Notes: generated by a model not told the origin, from the sequence alone. A DNA stretch of 64,000 bases from Actinomycetes bacterium (GCA_029782145.1 JAKOVH010000011.1:29834-93833), one strand, 5' to 3'. Shown: positions 19,516-28,476, counted from the first letter of the stretch. Numbers and translations: made by a program.

Positions 19516-20535
19516 ATGCGCTTCGCCTTCACCGACGACCAGATCCTCTTCCGCGACACCGTCGCCGACCTGCTCTCCAAGGAGTGCCCGGCCGAAGCGG
19601 TGCGCTGGGCGTGGGCCGACGAGACCGGCCGCCGGCGTGAGCTGTGGTCCGCCCTGGCCGAGATGGGCGTGGTCGGCCTCACCGTGCCCGAGGCCCACGG
19701 CGGTCTGGGGCTCGGCGAGGTCGACCTGGTGCCGCTGCTCACCGAGGTCGGCCGGGTCGCGTTCCCCGGCGCGCTGGTGGAGACCACCGCCGTCGTGGCG
19801 CCCCTGCTGGCCGAGAACGCGCCGGCGTCGGTCGCCGAGCGCTGGCTGCCCGCCATCGCCGCTGGCGAGGCGGTGGCCACCGTGCAGCTCGCCGGCCAGC
19901 CCTTCGTGGCCGACGCCCACGTGGCCGACCTGCTCGTCGCCCAGCACGACGACCGCATCTACGCGGTGCCGGGCGACAAGCTGCGCCTCACCCCGCAGCC
20001 CTCGGTCGACGGAGCGCGGCGGCTGTTCAGCGTCGAGTTCGACGCGGCCGACGCCGAGCTCGTCGTGAACGGCGAGGCCGGGTGGCTGGCCGCCAACCAC
20101 GCCTTCGACCGGGGTGCGGGGGCCACCGCCGCGGTGCTGGTCGGCCTGGCCGAGCAGATGATCGCCATGACCGTCGACTACGTCGTGGCCCGCCGCCAGT
20201 TCGGCGTGCCCATCGGCAGCTTCCAGGCGGTGAAGCACCACCTGGCCGACGCCGAGCTGAAGGTGTCGTTCGCCCGGCCGACGGTGTGGCACGCGGCGTA
20301 CTCGCTGGCCCACGGCCGGACCGTGGCCGATCGCGACGTGTCGCTCGCCAAGTGCTTCGCCTCCGACGCCGCCGAGGTCGTGGCCCGCAAGGCCCTGCAG
20401 TGCCACGGCGCCATCGGCTACACGACCGAGCACGACCTGCACTTCTGGCTCAAGCGCACGTGGGCGCTCGCCGCCTCGTGGGGCGACGCCGCCTGGCACC
20501 GCCGTCGCGTCGCCCACCTCCTCCTCGACGCCTGA
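19516..20535 (+). CDS. Acyl-CoA dehydrogenase, small partner subunit
   Basis: A 339-residue acyl-CoA dehydrogenase homologue. It has the N-terminal domain (DDQILFRDTVADLL; GLTVPEAHGGLGLGEVDL) and the C-terminal domain with RRQFGVPIGSFQAVKHHLAD and QCHGAIGYTTEHDLHFWLKR. The middle beta domain is short and lacks the usual TEPDAGSD motif, as in the beta subunits of heterotetrameric actinobacterial enzymes. The ATG lies nine bases after the previous stop. I infer a complex with 18310-19506. Confidence 0.9.
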   Translation: MRFAFTDDQILFRDTVADLLSKECPAEAVRWAWADETGRRRELWSALAEMGVVGLTVPEAHGGLGLGEVDLVPLLTEVGRVAFPGALVETTAVVAPLLAENAPASVAERWLPAIAAGEAVATVQLAGQPFVADAHVADLLVAQHDDRIYAVPGDKLRLTPQPSVDGARRLFSVEFDAADAELVVNGEAGWLAANHAFDRGAGATAAVLVGLAEQMIAMTVDYVVARRQFGVPIGSFQAVKHHLADAELKVSFARPTVWHAAYSLAHGRTVADRDVSLAKCFASDAAEVVARKALQCHGAIGYTTEHDLHFWLKRTWALAASWGDAAWHRRRVAHLLLDA

Positions 20536-20568
20536 TCGCTCGACGGCCACCGACCCACCCTGCGGGAA

Positions 20569-20607
20569 CGTGCCCGCGACCTGCACGCTCGGATCCGCAG
20601 TTCGCGG
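20569..20607. repeat. Diverged copy of the 44-base hairpin element
   Basis: Read on the minus strand, this intergenic segment shares CCGAGCGTGC and CGCGGGCACG with the two clearer copies at 25371 and 39135, in the same order and spacing. The left arm is eroded. It lies between the acyl-CoA dehydrogenase pair and the GNAT gene. Confidence 0.4.
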
Positions 20608-20624
20608 CCAGGAAGGCCGGTCCG

Positions 20625-20630
20625 TAGGCT
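20625..20630 (+). promoter_or_regulatory. -10-like box TAGGCT
   Basis: TAGGCT ends eight bases before the GTG at 20639, again without a ribosome site. Confidence 0.4.
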
Positions 20631-20638
20631 GGGCGGCC

Positions 20639-21088
20639 GTGCCGATCCGCCCTGCCGACGCGTCCGACCTGCCCCAGATCGCCGCCCTCATCCGGGAGCT
20701 GGCCGACTACGAGGAGATGGCCGGCGAGGTCGTCTTCGACATCGAGCGGCTCGAGCGTGAGCTGTTCGGCCCGGAGCCGGCGGCCCACGTGCTGCTCGCC
20801 GAGACCGACGACGGCCGCGTGGCCGGCATGGCGCTGTGGTTCCGCACCTTCTCGACGTTCCTCGGCCGGTCCGGCATCTGGCTCGAGGACCTCTTCGTGC
20901 GCCCCGAGCACCGCCGCCACGGCCACGGGCTCGCCCTGCTCGAACGGCTGCGGGACATGACCGACGGCCGGGTGGAGTGGATCGTGCTCGACTGGAACAC
21001 CCCCGCCCAGGAGCTCTACGACCGCCTCGGAGCCCGGCCGGTGCCCGGCTGGACCCGCTACCGCTGGCTGCGGGAGGACCCGTCATGA
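20639..21088 (+). CDS. GNAT-family N-acetyltransferase
   Basis: A 149-residue single-domain acetyltransferase. IRPADASDLPQIAALIREL opens the fold, WLEDLFVRPEHRRHGHGLAL is the acetyl-CoA-binding motif A, and NTPAQELYDRLGARP is motif B. It resembles spermidine/diamine-type GNATs in length and motif, but the substrate cannot be told. GTG 20639 is chosen because the family homology begins right there; the frame is open further upstream. Its TGA overlaps the ATG of the next gene (ATGA). Confidence 0.9.
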   Translation: MPIRPADASDLPQIAALIRELADYEEMAGEVVFDIERLERELFGPEPAAHVLLAETDDGRVAGMALWFRTFSTFLGRSGIWLEDLFVRPEHRRHGHGLALLERLRDMTDGRVEWIVLDWNTPAQELYDRLGARPVPGWTRYRWLREDPS

Positions 21089-22431
21089 GCGGCGGCGACC
21101 TCGCCGCCCTGCTGTCTCGCTGCCTGCGGGCCGCCGGGGTCACCCGGGCGTTCCGGGCCTCGGGCCACGACCTGGCGCCGCTCCCCGGCATCGACGTGAT
21201 CGACGTGGGCGACCCGGAGCTGGCCGCGCTGCTGGCCGACGCAGATGGCCGCCTGTCGCGCGCACCGGCCGCTCGACCCGGCCTCGCCCTCCTGCCCGGC
21301 CCGCGCCTGCGGCTGTCCTCCCAGCCCGGTGAGCAGGTGCTGGCCCAGCCCCTCCTCGACGCCCGCCAGCTCCCGGCCGCCATCGCCGGGTGGAGCCTGG
21401 GGGCGGTGCACGCCGCTTTGGAGCTCGACATCGACGTCGACCTGGCGGCGCCGGCCGCGACCGACCTCCAGCCCCTCACCCTCGCCGCCACCTCGGACCG
21501 CTTGCTGCGGCTGTCGGAGACCCTGGCCACGCTCGACATCGTCATCGTGGTCGGCCCGGGCGTGGTGCGCGACGGCCAGGAGGCCGCGGTGGTCGAGGCC
21601 GCCCGCCGCACGGGTGCGCGGGTCGTCGCCACGCTCGGCGCCGTCGGGGTCCTGCCGCTCGACGACCCCGCGTGGCGAGGCGTGGTGGGCCTGCAGGATG
21701 ACGACGCCGCGCTGGCCGGCGTCGTGGGCGCCGAGCTGGTGATCGTGGCGGGGACCGACCCCGCCGAGGCGGCCGGGGTCGTGCCCGACGACGCCCAGGT
21801 GCTCGAGGTCGAGCCCTGGCAGCTCGGGCTCATGGCCCACCACTGGCCCGATCCCCGGCCCGACCCGGAGCGAGCGTCCGCGGGCCGCCGGCTGGTCGAC
21901 GGCCTCGCCGCCCTGGCCGCCGCCGGCCGGTCGTCCGAGGCGTTGCCGTTGCACCCGGCCCGCGCCGTCGCCGACCTGGCCGACGTGGTCGACCCCTCCG
22001 CCGTGATCGCGGCCGATGCCGGGCCCGCCGGGTTGTGGGTGGGCCGGGGGCTCGTCGGCCTGGCTCCGGGCTCGGTCGTGGTGCCCGCCCTTCCCGTGCG
22101 CGGGTTCGCCGCGGCGGCGGCCCTCGTCGCCGGCCTCGACGGCCGCCCGGCCGTCGCCGTGGTGACCAGCCCGCCGGACGAGCACACCGAGGCGCTGCTC
22201 GACCTGGCGGCGCGCCTGGGTGCCCCGCTGGTGTGCGAGGTGTGGGGCGCGGAGGCGTCGTGGGCCACGGCGAGCGAGCACCGGGCCCGGCTCGTCGGCG
22301 CCCTCCACGAGGGCGGCGTCCAGCGCCTCGCCGTGCCCGTCGACCTGGCCGCCACCCGCGAGCTGGTCGAGCTCGCCGGCCCGGTGCGGGCGTGGACCGC
22401 GCCGCCCGGGGTCGGCACCCCCTTCACCTAG
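21085..22431 (+). CDS. Degenerate thiamine-pyrophosphate-enzyme homologue
   Basis: A 448-residue protein with the three-part plan of acetolactate-synthase-type enzymes. The N-terminus LLSRCLRAAGVTRAFRASG mimics the PYR domain but is short and lacks the VxHE glutamate that activates TPP. The middle (ATLDIVIVVGPGVVRDGQEA, then VELVIVAGT-like strands) mimics the Rossmann-like domain. The C-terminus (IAADAGPAGLWVGRGL; GFAAAAALVAGLDGRPAVAV) mimics the PP domain, but the GDG...N metal/TPP motif is absent. It is probably not a TPP enzyme now. It overlaps the GNAT gene by four bases, so the two are co-translated. Function unknown. Confidence 0.65.
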   Translation: MSGGDLAALLSRCLRAAGVTRAFRASGHDLAPLPGIDVIDVGDPELAALLADADGRLSRAPAARPGLALLPGPRLRLSSQPGEQVLAQPLLDARQLPAAIAGWSLGAVHAALELDIDVDLAAPAATDLQPLTLAATSDRLLRLSETLATLDIVIVVGPGVVRDGQEAAVVEAARRTGARVVATLGAVGVLPLDDPAWRGVVGLQDDDAALAGVVGAELVIVAGTDPAEAAGVVPDDAQVLEVEPWQLGLMAHHWPDPRPDPERASAGRRLVDGLAALAAAGRSSEALPLHPARAVADLADVVDPSAVIAADAGPAGLWVGRGLVGLAPGSVVVPALPVRGFAAAAALVAGLDGRPAVAVVTSPPDEHTEALLDLAARLGAPLVCEVWGAEASWATASEHRARLVGALHEGGVQRLAVPVDLAATRELVELAGPVRAWTAPPGVGTPFT

Positions 22432-22471
22432 GCTCGGTCGCGGCCGATGGCGCGACCAGGGGGAGGGACCG

Positions 22472-24154
22472 ATGGCCGAGCACGATCTGGTGGTCCGCGG
22501 CGGCACGGTGGTCGACGGCACGGGCGCTCGTCGACGGCGGGCCGACGTCGCCGTCACCGGCGGCCTCGTCACCGCGGTGGGCGAGGTCGAGGGGCGCGGC
22601 CGGCGCGAGCTCGACGCCGACGGCCTGGTCGTGGCGCCCGGCTGGGTCGACGTGCACACCCACTACGACGGCCAGGCCAGCTGGGACCCGCTGCTCACCC
22701 CGTCGTGCTGGCACGGCGTCACCACGGTGGTGATGGGCAACTGCGGGGTCGGCTTCGCACCGGTGGAGCCCGATCGCCACGAGTGGCTGGTGGCCCTCAT
22801 GGAGGGGGTGGAGGACATCCCCGGCACGGCGCTGCACGAGGGCATCACCTGGGAGTGGGAGAGCTTCCCCGAGTACCTCGACGCCCTCGCCCGTTCGCCG
22901 AAGGCGATCGAGGTGGCCGCCCAGGTGCCCCACGCCGCCCTGCGCGGCTACGTGATGGGCGACCGGGGCGCCGACCACGAAGCGGTGCCCGACGGCGACG
23001 AGATCGCCCGCATGGGCCGCCTCGCCGCCGAGGCGGTGGAGGCCGGCGCCCTCGGCTTCACCACCTCGCGCACGATCGCCCACCGCTCCAGCGACGGCCG
23101 GCCCACCCCGAGCCTCACCGCCACCGCCGACGAGCTGCTCGGCATCGCCCGCGCCGTGGGCAGCACCGGCAAGGGCGTGTTCCAGGCCGTCGCCGACCTC
23201 GACGACCTCGAGGGCGAGTTCGCCCTGCTGCGCGCCATGGCGGAGGTGGCCCGTCGCCCGCTGTCGATCAGCACGTTGCAGCGGCCCGGCCAACCCCACG
23301 ACGCCTACCGCCGCCTGCTCGAGCTCGTCACCGCGGCGAACGCCGACGGGGTCCAGATCCGCAGCCAGGTGGCGGCTCGGCCCGTGGGCCTGATGCTCAG
23401 CCTGCAGGGCACGGTGCACCCGCTGCGCGCCTCGGCCACCTACCAGGCCCTCGTCGGGCGCCCCCACGCCGAGGTGGTGGCCGAGCTGCGCCGGCCCGAG
23501 GTGAAGGCCCGGGTGCTCGCCGAGCTGGCCGCGCCGGGGGCCGACCTGCTCGCGGCGTTCCCGCCGGCGTTCGCCCTCGGCGACCACCCCCGCTACGACC
23601 CCCGCCCCGACGAGGCCCTCGACCTGGCGGCCGCCTACGACGTGCTGCTCGAGCACGACGGCACCGGCGTGGTGTACGTGCCGATCATGAACTACGTCGA
23701 CGGCGACATGGCCGCGGTGCGCGAGATGCTCGTGCACCCGCTCGCCGTGCCAGGCCTGGGCGACGCGGGCGCCCACTGCACGATGATCTGCGACGCCAGC
23801 TTCTGCACCTACCTGGTGCAGCACTGGGCGCGCGAGGCGCCCGCCGACCAGCGCCTCGACCTGGAGTGGGTCGTGCAGCGCCAGGCCGCCGCCACCGCCG
23901 CCCTGGTGGGCCTGCACGACCGCGGCCTGCTCGCCCCCGGCTTCCGGGCCGACCTCAACGTGCTCGATCCCCAGACCGTGGCCATCGGCCGCACGGAGAT
24001 GCGCCACGACCTGCCCGCCGGCGGCAAGCGCCTGGTGCAGCGGGCGACCGGCTACCACGCCACCCTCGTGGCCGGCGAGGTGGTGGTGCAGGACGGGGAG
24101 CCCACCGGCGCGCTACCCGGCGGGCTGGTGCGGGGCGCCCGGCCGGCACCATGA
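22472..24154 (+). CDS. N-acyl-D-amino-acid deacylase-like amidohydrolase
   Basis: A 560-residue amidohydrolase-3/D-aminoacylase family protein. It opens with HDLVVRGGTVVDGTGA (the small beta-domain), then VVAPGWVDVHTHYDGQ carrying the HxH metal ligands, VVMGNCGVGFAPV, and a late GDAGAHCTMICDASF with the Asp/His ligands; RADLNVLDP closes the beta-domain. Members hydrolyse N-acyl-D-amino acids or related amides, but many actinobacterial paralogues are uncharacterised. ATG 22472 has GGGAGGG upstream. A TAGGCT box at 22429 suggests its own promoter. Confidence 0.88.
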   Translation: MAEHDLVVRGGTVVDGTGARRRRADVAVTGGLVTAVGEVEGRGRRELDADGLVVAPGWVDVHTHYDGQASWDPLLTPSCWHGVTTVVMGNCGVGFAPVEPDRHEWLVALMEGVEDIPGTALHEGITWEWESFPEYLDALARSPKAIEVAAQVPHAALRGYVMGDRGADHEAVPDGDEIARMGRLAAEAVEAGALGFTTSRTIAHRSSDGRPTPSLTATADELLGIARAVGSTGKGVFQAVADLDDLEGEFALLRAMAEVARRPLSISTLQRPGQPHDAYRRLLELVTAANADGVQIRSQVAARPVGLMLSLQGTVHPLRASATYQALVGRPHAEVVAELRRPEVKARVLAELAAPGADLLAAFPPAFALGDHPRYDPRPDEALDLAAAYDVLLEHDGTGVVYVPIMNYVDGDMAAVREMLVHPLAVPGLGDAGAHCTMICDASFCTYLVQHWAREAPADQRLDLEWVVQRQAAATAALVGLHDRGLLAPGFRADLNVLDPQTVAIGRTEMRHDLPAGGKRLVQRATGYHATLVAGEVVVQDGEPTGALPGGLVRGARPAP

Positions 24155-24200
24155 GCCGGCGAACCATCTGACCCACCCGACCGACCCGAAAGGACGGCCC

Positions 24201-25331
24201 ATGACCCTCACGACCCGCGCCGCGGTGCTCTGGAACGTCGGCGACCCGTGGAGCATCGAGGAGGTCGAGCTCGACGAGCCCCGCGCCACCGACGTGCTGG
24301 TGCGCATGCGGTCCGCCGGCATGTGCCACTCCGACGACCACGCCAAGACCGGCGACCTGCCCATGCCGCTGCCCATCATCGGCGGCCACGAGGGCGCCGG
24401 GGTGGTGGAGGCCGTCGGCCCCGACGTCACCGGGCTGCAGCCGGGTGACCACGTGGCCGTGTCGTTCGTGCCGGCGTGCGGGCACTGCCGGTGGTGCTCC
24501 ACCGGGCGGCAGTACATCTGCGACAACGGGGCCAAGCTGTTCGACGTCGGCATGATGAGCGACGGGCGCGAGGCCCACCACGTCACCAAGGACGGCGAGC
24601 GGCGGGTGGTCGGCCGCTACGCCCAGGTCGGCACCTTCTCCGAGCACATCCTCGTCAACCAGGACTCCCTGGTGAAGGTCGACCCCGACCTGCCCTTCGA
24701 CGCCGTCGCCCTCGTGTCGTGCGGGGTGGCCACCGGCTTCGGCTCGGCCACCGAGCGGGCCGGCACCAAGCCGGGCGACGTGGTGGCCGTCGTGGGCGTG
24801 GGCGGCATCGGCATCAACGCCGTGCAGGGCGCCCGCATCGCCGGGGCCCAGCGCGTGATCGCCATCGACCCGGTGGAGTTCAAGCGCGAGCAGGCCATGG
24901 CCCTCGGCGCGACCCACACCTACGCCTCCATCGACGAGGCCATGGGCCCGGTCGGCGAGATGACCACGGGGGTGATGTGCGACCGGGTGGTGCTCTCGGC
25001 CGGCATCGTGCACGGCGACATGGTGCAGCCGGCGCTGGACCTCACTTCCAAGGGCGGCACCCTCGTCGTCACCGGCCTGGCGCCCGCCATGGAGAGCGAC
25101 GCCCAGCTGAACCTGATGATGTTGTCGATGATGAACAAGGAGGTGAAGGGCACCATCTTCGGGTCGATGAACCCGCGCGACGCCATCCCTCGCCTGCTGT
25201 CGATGTACCGCGAGGGGGTGCTCAAGCTCGACGAGCTCGTCACCCGCCGCTACTCGCTCGACGAGGTCAACCAGGGCTACGCCGACATGCTCGAGGGCCG
25301 CAACATCCGCGGCGTCATCGCCTTCGACTGA
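24201..25331 (+). CDS. NDMA-dependent (mycofactocin-type) alcohol dehydrogenase
   Basis: A 376-residue zinc-dependent medium-chain alcohol dehydrogenase. Catalytic zinc: Cys in GMCHSDDH, His in GGHEGAGVVE. Structural zinc: CGHCRWCSTGRQYIC. Rossmann motif: VGVGGIGINAVQGARIAGA. The overall pattern (GMCHSDDHAKTGD, GGHEGAGVV, MMNKEVKGTIFGSMNPRD) matches the NDMA-dependent Rxyl_3153-type family, which keeps its nicotinamide tightly bound and is recycled through mycofactocin. ATG 24201 has AAAGGA upstream. It converges on an aldehyde dehydrogenase, a likely next step. Confidence 0.93.
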   Translation: MTLTTRAAVLWNVGDPWSIEEVELDEPRATDVLVRMRSAGMCHSDDHAKTGDLPMPLPIIGGHEGAGVVEAVGPDVTGLQPGDHVAVSFVPACGHCRWCSTGRQYICDNGAKLFDVGMMSDGREAHHVTKDGERRVVGRYAQVGTFSEHILVNQDSLVKVDPDLPFDAVALVSCGVATGFGSATERAGTKPGDVVAVVGVGGIGINAVQGARIAGAQRVIAIDPVEFKREQAMALGATHTYASIDEAMGPVGEMTTGVMCDRVVLSAGIVHGDMVQPALDLTSKGGTLVVTGLAPAMESDAQLNLMMLSMMNKEVKGTIFGSMNPRDAIPRLLSMYREGVLKLDELVTRRYSLDEVNQGYADMLEGRNIRGVIAFD

Positions 25332-25370
25332 CCGACGGCCTCCCCGCCTCGATCCACCCCCAGAACGGAT

Positions 25371-25414
25371 CCTGCCCGCGATCCGCACGCCGGAGCGTGC
25401 GGACCGCGGGCAGG
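25371..25414. terminator. 44-base hairpin between convergent genes (repeat copy A)
   Basis: Two 20-base arms (25371-25390 and 25395-25414) pair with one mismatch around a CGGA loop. It lies between the converging alcohol and aldehyde dehydrogenase genes and should act as a bidirectional terminator. The copy at 39135-39178 is also 44 bases and identical at about 35 positions, including both outer 10-base arms. Confidence 0.75.
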
Positions 25415-25432
25415 TTCGCGAGGTGCTGCGGC

Positions 25433-26896
25433 TCAGCCGCCGATGGGCAGGTCGATGCCGCCCGGCAGCGAGATGGTCTTGTCCTCGCAGAAGGCGTGGA
25501 TGCCCTCGGGCCCGAGCTCCCGGCCGATGCCCGAGCTCTTGAACCCGCCGAACGGGCCGTTGAAGTCCATGCCCTGGGTGGTGTTCACCGCGAAGGTGCC
25601 GGTGCGCACCTTGCGGGCGACGTCGAGGCCCTTGGCGGTGTCGGCGGTGAAGACGGCGCCGGCGAGGCCGTAGTCGGTGTCGTTGGCGATGCGGATGGCG
25701 TCGTCGAGGTCGTCGTAGGCGATGAGCGACAGCACCGGGCCGAAGATCTCCTCCCGGGCGATGGTCATGTCGTTGGTGACGTCGGCGAAGAGGGTGGGGG
25801 ACACGAAGTGGCCCTTCTCGAGGCCCTCGGGGCGGCCGCCGCCCACGACCACGGTGGCGCCCTCGGCCTTGCCCTTGGCGATGTAGCCCTCCACCCGCTC
25901 GCGCTGGCGCTCGGCGATGAGCGGGCCGCACAGGTTCTCGGGGTTGCTCGGGTCGCCGGCGACCTGGCCCGACACGGCGGCGGCGAGGGCGTCGCGCACC
26001 TCGTCGTAGCGGCTGCGGGGGGCCAGCACGCGGGTGAGGGCCACGCACGCCTGGCCGTTGTTCATGAGGCCGCCCTGGATGATGTGGCCGACGGCCTCCT
26101 CCAGGTTGGCGTCGTCGCAGATGATGGCGGCCGACTTCCCGCCGAGCTCGAGCGTGCAGCGCTTGAGCTGCTCGCCGCAGATGGCGCCGATCTTGCGGCC
26201 GGCGGCGGTCGAGCCGGTGAAGCTGACCTTGTCGATGCCGGGGTGGCGCACCAGGTGCTCACCCACCTCGCGGTCGGCGGGGACGATGTTGACCACACCG
26301 GCGGGCACGCCGGCCTCGACGAGCACCTCGGCCAGCACGTTGGCGTCGAGCGGCGTCTCGGGAGCCGGCTTGAGCACGATGGTGGAGCCCGAGGCGATGG
26401 TGGGGCCGAGCTTCAGCGAGATGATGAACAGCGGCACGTTCCACGGGATGATGCCGGCGCAGACGCCGACCGGTTCCCGGCGGACCACGATCTGGCCGCC
26501 GAGGGATCCGTCGCGGCGCTCCTCGAACGGGAACTCCCGGGTGTGGCGGGCGAAGGCGTCGAGCACCATGGTGGCCGCCATGACCTGGCCGAACATGGAG
26601 AAGTAGTACGGCGCGCCGACCTCGCTGACGATGAGGTTGGTGAAGTCGTCCTGGCGCTGCTTGATGCCGTCGGAGATGCGCACCAGCAGCTCGGCCCGCT
26701 GCTCGGGGGTCCACGTCGACCACTCGCCCTCGAAGGCGGCCCGGGCGGCGTCGACGGCGCGGTCCATGTCGGCGGCGGTGGCCACCGGCACCGAGCCGAT
26801 GACCTCCTCGGTGGTGGGCGAGAGGACCTTCAGCGTCTCGGACCCGGCGGGATCGACCCACTCGCCACCGATGAAGAACTTGTCGTACGTCTGCAT
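25433..26896 (-). CDS. Aldehyde dehydrogenase (NAD(P)-dependent family)
   Basis: A 487-residue enzyme that oxidises an aldehyde to an acid. The general base Glu is in TLELGGKSA, the catalytic Cys in NNGQACVALTR, the cofactor loop in VSFTGSTAAGRKIG, and the C-terminus has EEIFGPVLSL and GPFGGFKSSGIGRELG. The ATG at 26896 has an AGGGGGAG site upstream; the frame stays open far beyond through the promoter region and next gene, which is only GC-rich background. With the converging mycofactocin-type alcohol dehydrogenase it makes an alcohol-to-acid pair. Confidence 0.95.
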   Translation of the reverse strand: MQTYDKFFIGGEWVDPAGSETLKVLSPTTEEVIGSVPVATAADMDRAVDAARAAFEGEWSTWTPEQRAELLVRISDGIKQRQDDFTNLIVSEVGAPYYFSMFGQVMAATMVLDAFARHTREFPFEERRDGSLGGQIVVRREPVGVCAGIIPWNVPLFIISLKLGPTIASGSTIVLKPAPETPLDANVLAEVLVEAGVPAGVVNIVPADREVGEHLVRHPGIDKVSFTGSTAAGRKIGAICGEQLKRCTLELGGKSAAIICDDANLEEAVGHIIQGGLMNNGQACVALTRVLAPRSRYDEVRDALAAAVSGQVAGDPSNPENLCGPLIAERQRERVEGYIAKGKAEGATVVVGGGRPEGLEKGHFVSPTLFADVTNDMTIAREEIFGPVLSLIAYDDLDDAIRIANDTDYGLAGAVFTADTAKGLDVARKVRTGTFAVNTTQGMDFNGPFGGFKSSGIGRELGPEGIHAFCEDKTISLPGGIDLPIGG

Positions 26897-27057
26897 GTGC
26901 TCCCCCTTGGAAGGCTGGGCCGGGCCGCACGGGCGGCTGGTGTCCAGACGGGGCCACGACCCCCGCCGACCCGGGCAATGTACCTGTCCCCGCTCGGGCC
27001 GTCCGCACGCGGCGGGCGATCCCGGCGGCGGTCCCGGCGCCCTGCGCGGGCCGGGCG

Positions 27058-28476
27058 TCAGCTGCCCGCCGTGTCGGCGGCGACGGCGTCGGCGATGGCC
27101 GCGAGGGCGCCGGGCAGGCGGTTGGTGACGACCCACGGGTCCGGCACCAGCACGGCGGCGGTGAGCAGACCGATGTCGATGTGGCCGTCGTAGCTCATCA
27201 CCGTGAGGTTCACGCCCGCCCCCTCGACCACCGGGCCCATCGGGTACAGGCGCTCGGCCCTGGCCCCGCCGAGGTAGATCGGGAACGGAGGCCCGATGAC
27301 GTTGGAGACGATGGCGTTGATGGCCGGGCGGTGGCGGTCGGCCAGCCCGGCCCGGGAGTACACCCCGGTGCCGAGCGGCAAGGTGAGCGGGTCGGCCAGC
27401 TCGACCAGGCGCATGATGGTGTCGCCGCCGACGATGGCGTGCTCGCGCTTGGCCGCCTCGGCGTCGCGCACCGTGGCCTGGAGGATCTCGGCCGGGTCGC
27501 GCAGCTCGGTGTGGAGCGGCACGAACATCACCGAGACCTTGTTGCCCATGTCGCCGCGGTCCTCGTTGCGCCGGACCCCCACGGGCACCGCCGCGACGAG
27601 GGGCTCCTCGGGCAAGGCGTCGACCAGCTCGAGGTAGGTCCGGAACGCCTGGGCGCAGGTGGCCAGCAGCACGTCGTTCACCGTGGCCCCGCCCGCCCGG
27701 CCGACCGCCTTCACGTCGGCGAGGGCGAGGCGGCCGAAGGCGACCGCCCGCCGGGAGGTGATGGCCCCGTTGAACGGGGTGGTGGGGCACATGAGCGGCG
27801 TGCCCCCCGAGGTGTCGGTCTCGGAGCGGCGGGTCACGATGGTGCGCAGGGCCCGGGCCACGTGCGGCACCGCCCCGGCCGCCGACACCAGCGTGCGGGC
27901 CCGGTCGGTCACCGCCGTCGAGAGCATGGCCAGGTCGTCCGGGCGCAGCGCCGGGTCGACCTCGGGTGCCTCGATGGGCGGCGGGTCGGGCTCGATCCCG
28001 AAGAAGGCGGGCATCAGGTCGGCCGCCGCCCCGCCGTCGAGGGCGCAGTGGTGGACCTTGCCGACCACGGCGATCCGTCCGCCCTCCAGGCCCTCGACCA
28101 CCCAGAACTGCCACAGCGGCCGACCGCGGTCGAGGCGGTGCTGGGCCATCTCGGCGACGAAGGCGGCCAGCTGGCGCTCGTCGCCCGGCGGGTCGAGCAC
28201 CGCCCGGTGCACGTGGTGGGCGACGTCGTACTGGGGGTCGTCGACCCACACCGGGTGGTTCACCCGGAACGGCACCTCGAGCACCGTGCGCCGGAACTCC
28301 TTGATGAGGGGCACCCGTTCGTCGATCTTCTGGCGCATCTTCTCGAACGAGTAGCCGCCCGGGACCGTCGAGGGGTCGAGCACCGCGCACAGCGCCACGT
28401 GCATCGGCATGGCGTCGGTCTCGGCGTAGAGGAACATGGCGTCGAGCCCGGTCAGTCGCGTCCCCATCGCCCCCAT
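27058..28476 (-). CDS. WS/DGAT-type O-acyltransferase
   Basis: About 472 residues of the wax ester synthase/diacylglycerol acyltransferase family. The beginning TRLTGLDAMFLYAETDAMPM and the catalytic HHCALDG (HHxxxDG) are diagnostic, with the later PFNGAITSRR and NAIVSNVIGP motifs typical of bacterial Tgs proteins. It would use acyl-CoA to make triacylglycerol or wax esters at the membrane, a storage function common in actinobacteria. The start is uncertain: ATG 28476 or 28467; the longer frame to 28554 would overlap the upstream gene. Confidence 0.92.
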   Translation of the reverse strand: MGAMGTRLTGLDAMFLYAETDAMPMHVALCAVLDPSTVPGGYSFEKMRQKIDERVPLIKEFRRTVLEVPFRVNHPVWVDDPQYDVAHHVHRAVLDPPGDERQLAAFVAEMAQHRLDRGRPLWQFWVVEGLEGGRIAVVGKVHHCALDGGAAADLMPAFFGIEPDPPPIEAPEVDPALRPDDLAMLSTAVTDRARTLVSAAGAVPHVARALRTIVTRRSETDTSGGTPLMCPTTPFNGAITSRRAVAFGRLALADVKAVGRAGGATVNDVLLATCAQAFRTYLELVDALPEEPLVAAVPVGVRRNEDRGDMGNKVSVMFVPLHTELRDPAEILQATVRDAEAAKREHAIVGGDTIMRLVELADPLTLPLGTGVYSRAGLADRHRPAINAIVSNVIGPPFPIYLGGARAERLYPMGPVVEGAGVNLTVMSYDGHIDIGLLTAAVLVPDPWVVTNRLPGALAAIADAVAADTAGS

